Below are positions 1 through 64,000 of a stretch of 64,000 nt of DNA, piece by piece. A model generated the notes under the pieces. It made no database searches, was not told the origin of the DNA, and saw nothing but the letters and a program-made list of their open reading frames with translations. Numbering within the stretch: the first letter of the stretch is position 1; each line of letters begins with the position of its first letter. The translations under genes were made by a program, and so were the position numbers. The stretch is from Amorphochlora amoebiformis (Eukaryota > Cercozoa > Chlorarachniophyceae): NCBI GenBank assembly GCA_054601695.1, contig BAAHQB010000184.1, positions 186,001 through 250,000 of the forward strand, in the 5' to 3' direction.

Positions 1-111
1 CGTGTATATATATGATAGTATACACGCACATATGTGTATATAACATCATTTGTAATTTTATCCCCTGACACGTAGTCGAGGGGAATATATCTACATATAG
101 ATTTCCCTCAG
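1..111. other. Left window edge, intron sequence
   Basis: Mixed TA/TG sequence and a short unique stretch. I see no coding island before the candidate exon at 112. It is read as intron of the Sfi1-like gene. Confidence 0.4.
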
Positions 112-18014
<17,903 letters not shown>

Positions 18015-18134
18015 TCTCTTTTTTCTCTTTCATTTTTTCTCCTCTTTTTCTATATTTTTCTCGGCATTTCCATTTTGTTCTCTCACCGGTTGGGGTTGGG
18101 GTACAGATTGAGTTCGTAGATATATAATATATAT

Positions 18135-18172
<38 letters not shown>

Positions 18173-18281
18173 ATACACTAATTAGGGCAGGCATAGAGAT
18201 AGTCCATATAGGTTTCCCTCTATTATTAAGACCACACCAAACCCTGCAAGAACCACCAAGGGTAGAATGTGTGATGTACAT

Positions 18282-18334
<53 letters not shown>

Positions 18335-18537
18335 TATATATATATTATATTATATTATATTATATATATATATATACATGTATATACAAGTTGGAATATA
18401 TGCTTTTATGTGTATATTAGTACACATATTATATTTTATCTGTTTGCGCACATAAGTTGGATTGTCGGATGCAACCGCAAATACACCACACGCTCACTAA
18501 ATATACGTAGATATATAAATATAAAGGTACATATATG

Positions 18538-18568
<31 letters not shown>

Positions 18569-18670
18569 ATACAAATACATGTTCATATGACAAATATATA
18601 TATATATATATATACGTATATATATATATATATATGTCTGTGTGTGTATACAAATACATGTTCATATGAG

Positions 18671-18711
<41 letters not shown>

Positions 18712-18776
18712 TATATATATGTAACACTATAGTATACATATATTTGTGTATATATATATTATATATATATATATAA

Positions 18777-18830
<54 letters not shown>

Positions 18831-18856
18831 TATGTATATATATGCATGTATTGGAG

Positions 18857-18892
<36 letters not shown>

Positions 18893-19009
18893 ATATGTAT
18901 GTATAAATACATACATATACATATCTATACATATATATATATGCACATATATATAGGCATTATAATACATATATATATATATATATATATACATATTTAT
19001 ATATATATA

Positions 19010-19073
<64 letters not shown>

Positions 19074-19104
19074 ACATATATATATATATATATATAGGCA
19101 TTAT

Positions 19105-19145
<41 letters not shown>

Positions 19146-19287
19146 TATATAAATGTATGTAGCATATATGAATACATATCTATGTACATATATAAATAAA
19201 TATATAGTATACATATTGCATATATACATATATATATATGTGTGTGTATGTGTGTATAATATATACATATATATACATATATTATAT

Positions 19288-19351
<64 letters not shown>

Positions 19352-19375
19352 GTACATGTGTATATTTTTGCATAG
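18015..19375. other. Intergenic region between Sfi1-like gene and NOL10
   Basis: It holds T-rich sequence just after the stop, unique blocks at about 18176-18275 and 18430-18515, and long (TA)n/(TG)n arrays. NOL10 exon 1 and its promoter should lie here or at 24502-24899, but I could not find a stretch encoding the expected start of the protein. Confidence 0.4.
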
Positions 19376-19405
19376 GATATCGGAACAATCAAAGCGCTTT
19401 GCCTG
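19376..19405 (+). pseudogene. NOL10 exon 2, duplicate copy 1
   Basis: Same 30 nt as the functional exon at 24900-24929 (encoding ISEQSKRFA) except that it ends in TG instead of AG. Spliced to exon 3, which starts with A, it would create a TGA stop, so this copy cannot be used. Confidence 0.75.
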
Positions 19406-19416
19406 GTGTCTACAAT

Positions 19417-19470
<54 letters not shown>

Positions 19471-19569
19471 ATATATATAGATTATACATATATATATATA
19501 TATAGATTATACATATATACATATACATATTATATATATATATATATATTCACATACATATATATATAC

Positions 19570-19614
<45 letters not shown>

Positions 19615-19721
19615 TATTCACATACATATATATACTTATTTATATACATATATATATATATATATAAACTATAGATATATTTCTATTATATTACTATTTC
19701 TACTTATACTCATATTTCCAT

Positions 19722-19753
<32 letters not shown>

Positions 19754-19794
19754 TATATTTATATATATATTTACACTTACATACATACATACAT

Positions 19795-19844
<50 letters not shown>

Positions 19845-19886
19845 GTATGTTGAATGTAAATATAATTTGTAAATGAACATATAAAT

Positions 19887-19926
<40 letters not shown>

Positions 19927-19931
19927 TGCAG

Positions 19932-19968
<37 letters not shown>

Positions 19969-20087
19969 TATTATGCATATATTTATATATACGTAATTGC
20001 ACTTATTATACATAAACACGGATTCGCACACACACACATAGGAACACATATACGAGTAGTACATATATACTCGTAATCCATACATAG

Positions 20088-21231
<1,144 letters not shown>

Positions 21232-21689
21232 TAGTGCGAGTTGGTTTCAGTACTTGAGCACAGTCGACTCGTGAATCCCATCATGATTCTCTGGATTCTA
21301 GACAAGTCCACAGGGTGATACTGGTGATATTCTAGATATTATAGTATCCATGATACCGTTACGACTGGCCGGATTATGGATTTATGATCAGAGTAGTATT
21401 ATAATTATCAGACTGCATGAGGCCTAAAATAATGACTTAACTAGATTCATATGAATGCGCATGTACTATGTACTATTCTAGTATTGCTATTGGCATATTA
21501 GAACTTACTATCGCAAATCGGATCGACCCAAGTTATTTAGTTATGATTATAATTAATTAATTATACCTATGAAATATATACCAAATATACTACCTGTTGC
21601 ATGTCTCATGCGGTAAGCTCAAATTTAATCGAGTGTTCTTGTAGTTGCCGCATTCCGATTAAACTAACTGACTTGAAGGCTGATGAAGA

Positions 21690-21739
21690 CTTACAAATCT
21701 GCCAAGATGAAGACTTACAAGCCTTGGCAGATTTGTAAG
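21690..21739. repeat. Perfect 17-bp inverted repeat, 16-nt loop
   Basis: CTTACAAATCTGCCAAG at 21690-21706 and its exact reverse complement at 21723-21739. It lies between the converging glutamine-synthetase-like fragment and SNARE copy 1. Copy 2 lacks the right arm, so the hairpin arose after or was lost since the duplication. Confidence 0.9.
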
Positions 21740-22038
21740 TCTTTGCAGATTGTTTAGGCTAAAGGCTGAGGATTTCCAATCCTTTCGATTAGCCCGGTCG
21801 CTTGCACAAGAAGAACATAAATCTGGAACGTTTAACAGGGTTTAAGCTCTAAACCACCGACCCATCTTATCTGCCAGCGAGTGAGACTTGCGGATCTCAC
21901 TGTTTGTGTCCTTCATCTGTGGGATGCGTTCGTTAGGAGGAATGCATAGTTACAAAACAATTTCGCGTGTATTGTGTTTATGTAAATTTACATGTACTCA
22001 AACATAGATATGCGCATGTATGTATGTATTACATATAG

Positions 22039-22129
<91 letters not shown>

Positions 22130-22213
22130 CTACATATGTATCTATATTATATATTGTATATATACATATATATATATATATACACATATAGATATATATA
22201 TTTTATATATATC

Positions 22214-22256
<43 letters not shown>

Positions 22257-22273
22257 TATATATATACATATAT

Positions 22274-22332
<59 letters not shown>

Positions 22333-22402
22333 ATATATATATAGTGTGTATAAATATATATGTATTTATATATGTATAAACACAATATATTCATATATAT
22401 GT

Positions 22403-22443
<41 letters not shown>

Positions 22444-22456
22444 ATCTATAAAGTAT

Positions 22457-22536
<80 letters not shown>

Positions 22537-22979
22537 GTGTACAATATGCGCACAAACATGCACACATACATACATACACACACACGTATATGTTGAATAT
22601 TTACGTTCATTTCATGCATAACCACAGTAGTTTTCCTTTACACACAAAAAAAAGGTATAACAAATTACTGTAGCGGTCGAGCGTTTTATGGTCTCCTTTT
22701 GCTCCACGAGGTCTGACAGAATCTTCTGACCGACCTAGGAAGATTAAAACGTCAGACGGTCCCACATTCGGCCTCTGGATTTCAAACCTCCTCCGTCCCC
22801 ATCAGCATATCTCGTGCACCATTCAACTTATTCAACCCTTGCTTGGTCTTTTCAAGCTGATTACAGTAGCATTAATGTGACATCATTTTCAGCGTTTCCA
22901 GGATAACACATACCCCAGAGAGATTGGATGTCGTCTTTTCCCCACCCTCCAATAATGCTTTACGCTTTATCGATTGGAG

Positions 22980-24445
<1,466 letters not shown>

Positions 24446-24501
24446 ACGCATCGAACTTATCCAAGAAATTCATTTCCTCGACATCCGCTAACACCCTCAA
24501 G
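24446..24501 (+). pseudogene. NOL10 exon 3, duplicate copy 1 (frameshifted)
   Basis: 56 nt against 55 in the functional exon at 30284-30338. It starts [10 protein letters not shown], but an inserted T makes the frame run into TAA after LDIR. With the altered exon 2 copy, both NOL10 exons of duplication copy 1 are dead. Confidence 0.85.
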
Positions 24502-24825
24502 GTCCTAGACTAGGGTTAGGTTTTGGAATTAGGGTTAAACTTAGGTTAGGGTTAGGTTAGGCTTGCGGTTGGGTTGGGAGGCGTGACATGCCGTGACGTC
24601 ACACTTTGTCACGGTACCACGAAAGCCCGTTACTACTGGGTACTGACGGGTATCACCGGGTACTACCGGGTACTACCGGATGATACGATCTCCGGACGAT
24701 CTCCAGAATCTCCATCGATCTCGAGCAGTCTATATTGGGGCTACGATAACGTTTCAATACTGTACAGATATCTACTCATCGAGCTGCGTATACTGATGCT
24801 ATCTGTATTATTGTATCTCTGCACT

Positions 24826-24875
<50 letters not shown>

Positions 24876-24899
24876 GTACATGTATATATTTTTGCATAG
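24502..24899. other. Junction between duplication copies
   Basis: It begins with TTAGGG-type repeats (about 24507-24560). A GC-rich block follows (24575-24720) with tandem GGGTACTACC units and a segment shared with 40063-40132. Then comes unique sequence and (TA)n leading to NOL10 exon 2. It could hold a NOL10 start exon, but none was recognised. Confidence 0.45.
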
Positions 24900-52393
<27,494 letters not shown>

Positions 52394-53824
52394 TGTACCA
52401 GATATACTCAGTTTGTCGTCATTAAACATCGTGCATATGTGTTCAAATTGTCACCCGGTGACTGACTGAGCGCCGTTCTGTTATATTATCAACTTATTTT
52501 TTGGTATTTTTTTTAATGATTGAATTATGTCAGTGAACTCTGGGATCAATCCAATATGTGTGTACACATTAAGATGAATCGTTGTTATCTGGTATATACT
52601 AAATGTAATATCACGTGCCGAAATGGTGCTCATGGACTCTGACAGAGTCCGAGTTTGGTATACGTCTAGTACGTATACTCGTATGTACGTTGGTGTTCGT
52701 ATGCGTGTAATTTAGGTAATACTTTCATGTAGTACAATAGCACGGACAGTACATGTACGAACTGTACGTATCTGCGTATGTCCCAATTGATACGTACGTA
52801 CGCATATCCTAGATGTCACCGCGTGCGTACATGCGTATATTGATCTGTATCGTATACATTTGTAAATTGTCCAGCATAGGTGCGTACGCATGCGTATGTA
52901 CGTCAAAACTGGCGTGTACTCCTGTAACGCTACGTATGCGTATTTCGCACTGGCATGACGTGCGTATGTACATACTTGTATCGTATGTACATAATATTAC
53001 GATAAAATACTTCAGTATCAAAAAATTTGCTTATTAGCTTACACTTGTTTCTTCTAGAATACTCTTACCTGCGCTCGAACGTGTATACTACATATACATT
53101 GTACAAGCAGAAAGCTTAAACGATAGGTTTGCGCTAAAAGTTAATAGTGGCCCTTCCGAGTGGCTGCGTCGTACATGCGTATATTGTTTCAATTGTCCTC
53201 GTTCTGTAGTTGTTGTTTCGATCAGACAGCTAAGATTATAGGCCGAGGGCGACAAGCAATGCTAACTAAATAATTATGACAGCGCGAAGATTATGTACCC
53301 ACTAGCCCAGTCGAAGATCATGACAATCATAATGACCTTGATACAATTACATATACATATATACATACATACGAATTTATACTAATTATATAATTCATAC
53401 ATAATCGGTCTCAAATTAGGTAAATTCCGGTCTCAAATTAGTCAAATTCCCCACGTCTCAAGCGTCTGTCTATATACTAGATATAGTTGCTGGCATTATA
53501 TACACTTCTAGCGCTATCTAGCTATACTCTAGACGTGATACTGGCTTTGTAGCTAGGTGTACATATAGTATGCACGTGCATATACACGTATATTTAACAC
53601 ACATATTATACTAGATATCTAGATATGCAGTTCACAAAACTAGACGAAAAGGGATCTGAACCTCATAATTTATGAACAAAAACCATCAGCGCAAGGTACA
53701 TCTGTACATGCACCAGATGCATGCAGTACTAGCATAGCAGCAATTCAGGAATTATGAAACCGTAAATAGCGCAATGAAGGCATTACGTAGCATAAAATGT
53801 CTCGATCTCCAGTATTCAGTGATA
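52394..53824. other. Convergent intergenic region
   Basis: It lies between the stops of NOL10 and the membrane-protein gene and is free of long (TA)n. From about 52590 to 53000 it is crowded with TACGTA, GCGTATG and GTACGT words, many self-complementary. No credible gene was seen. Confidence 0.6.
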
Positions 53825-60790
<6,966 letters not shown>

Positions 60791-62108
60791 TAATATGGGT
60801 GTTCACACGCCCAGAGTATATGCTTCCAGTGGTCGCAAACACAAATGTACTCGTTTACACGTTCGTTGTAAGTGCTGTTGTATATCTATGTTGCGGGTAC
60901 ACACGATCTCTTGGCTAGTGAACAACCGTGTGAATGTTTCCACGATGCATCTTAGCACGGCTTGTATACATGATCTCTCAGGTCGTGAGCACCAAAACCA
61001 ATGTATATATCTGGTACAGGCCACTATGTGTTTTTCATCGAACAACCATATTTACATGTGTGGGTCTTAAAACACCTGTGTACCTGTTTACGTGGCCAGT
61101 GAACATGCTCGGACCGAGTCGAAAGAAGTCGTACAAATAAACATATGGCAGTATGCAACACTAGTTTTTCCAACCTGCTGTGAAGATGCCCCCAACTACA
61201 GCGAGCAAGAGGATCACGTCGTTGGGGAACCCCCGGATATGGAGGCTCTGTAGTATTAGATAGAGGTCAAAATATCACATGAGGTCGTTCATATTTGGGT
61301 CAATAGTGTTAAAAAAAAATAGACCAAGAAATTGTAATGGGTAGCCATTGGCCCAGCGTTGGTGATGGGCCTCTGTAACGCCACCTGTAACCGGGTTCCA
61401 CTCGAGCCGAGATTCTTTTTTTAAAGGAGTTAATTATTCGGGTTCTCACGGAATGTCACACAAAGTGACCAAAAACATCACGCTGAATGACAAATACGTG
61501 CCTCGATGCATCAACAATTGCGATATGACGTAGGGCTTGAGGTTTATATGCAAATACGGCGGGAACTTGCTGTGTGATACGTCACGCTAAAGAAAAACGT
61601 AAAAACAGGTCTTTTTACAGGATTACTGTACTCCTGCATTAGTCAGTTGCAATTTGAATTTAATAGACCAACGTTCTCCAAAATAGTCATATCTTACCGG
61701 AAGATTTATGAAAGTGGTTAATTATTTACTGCACTGCGGGAACAAAAGATTCCGCACCAAATCCAGACGGGTTGTCGGAAGTTGGTCCTGACTCGAGTCC
61801 GACACGTGTCAATAATTCTATAATATCCAATATCAATATCTTTGTATCAACTTGTAATATATTTGTATAAAGATGTCATAAATATCCGCATATTCCGTAT
61901 CCGTATATTCCGTGCACATGACCTATAACTGGAACCCAATCCAGGCTCGGAACCCAAAACGAAAAGAAATTTACACAAAGTTAATTCTTCGCGCAAACTG
62001 GGGCGGTCGCTGCCGAGTCAGCAAGCCCGACGGTGCCGCTACTGGCGCGCTGAGCCCTTTCCGTACTTCCATTAGAAAAACATCTCCTCCGGGCGGAAAT
62101 TTTGAGGC
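60791..62108. promoter_or_regulatory. Divergent promoter region between membrane gene and DPM1
   Basis: About 1.3 kb of ordinary-composition sequence between the two start codons, free of (TA)n. It should contain both promoters, but no TATA box or other motif can be pinned down with confidence. Confidence 0.5.
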
Positions 62109-63861
<1,753 letters not shown>

Positions 63862-64000
63862 GTGAGAACCGAGGCTGCTTGATGCGTATGTATTATATGT
63901 TTCGCATGCAATACCTGTACATGTACAATACAAGCCTTTAGCGCATGATTCATGTAGCGCATGTATAAAACATCTACAAAAAGATGTTATAGCATGTAGA
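63862..64000. other. Right window edge, DPM1 intron
   Basis: It begins with the donor GTGAGA. No continuation of the DPM1 frame is found before the end. Confidence 0.6.

Noticed and set aside
61140-62100. Possible extra gene between the membrane gene and DPM1
   Set aside because: Frames are short, no splice-joined islands keep a frame and nothing resembles a known family; it is read as promoter and 5' leader sequence.

Overview
This is eukaryotic nuclear DNA. Long self-complementary (TA)n arrays with (TG)n/(CA)n, (GA)n/(CT)n and telomere-type (CCCTAA)n/(TTAGGG)n tracts fill most of it. Nearly all long translations of the Ile-Tyr-Ile-Tyr type are read-through of (TA)n and code for nothing. 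Between the arrays lie small islands, mostly 20-190 nt, which are exons. Joining them at GT/AG junctions with the phase checked at each junction gives four multi-exon genes plus a nested pair of small genes. Typical introns run GTATAT...(TA)n...TATATAG, so the repeat itself supplies both splice sites.

Layout. (1) 1-18014, plus strand: a gene of at least 27 exons for a Sfi1-like protein made of Trp-centred basic helices; its 5' end lies outside the window. One of its introns holds the tail of a LINE-like element on the minus strand. (2) 19376-52393, plus strand: NOL10/Enp2, a nucleolar WD40 protein of small-subunit ribosome assembly. About 660 residues are recovered up to the stop; exon 1 was not found. 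(3) Inside NOL10, a segment of about 5.5 kb is tandemly duplicated (about 19.4-24.5 and 24.9-30.3 kb). Each copy holds NOL10 exons 2 and 3 and, between them, a three-exon plus-strand 3' gene fragment (resembling the end of type III glutamine synthetase) and, on the minus strand, a Vti1/NPSN-like Qb-SNARE. Only the second copy keeps both NOL10 exons intact. (4) 53825-60790, minus strand: a 13-exon gene for a 256-residue four-helix membrane protein with a basic coiled tail, not recognised. (5) 62109-63861, plus strand: DPM1, dolichol-phosphate mannosyltransferase, ten exons, running off the window; most of its introns are short and lack (TA)n.

The most unusual feature is a family of 'exon echoes'. 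Many exons are accompanied by one to seven truncated copies of one of their own ends, embedded in (TA)n. Nearly all direct echoes follow a polarity rule: those downstream of the real exon keep its 3' end and donor site, and those upstream keep its acceptor and 5' end. This suggests intron growth by tandem duplication with one breakpoint inside the exon and one in the repeat, with selection keeping the complete exon outermost.

The organism is probably a unicellular eukaryote with TTAGGG-type telomeres. From memory of the family, the DPM1 sequence resembles those of stramenopiles and related groups rather than animals. A repeat-rich stramenopile or rhizarian is a guess. The housekeeping genes are neighbours with unrelated roles: centrin scaffold, ribosome assembly, membrane fusion and dolichol-linked glycosylation.
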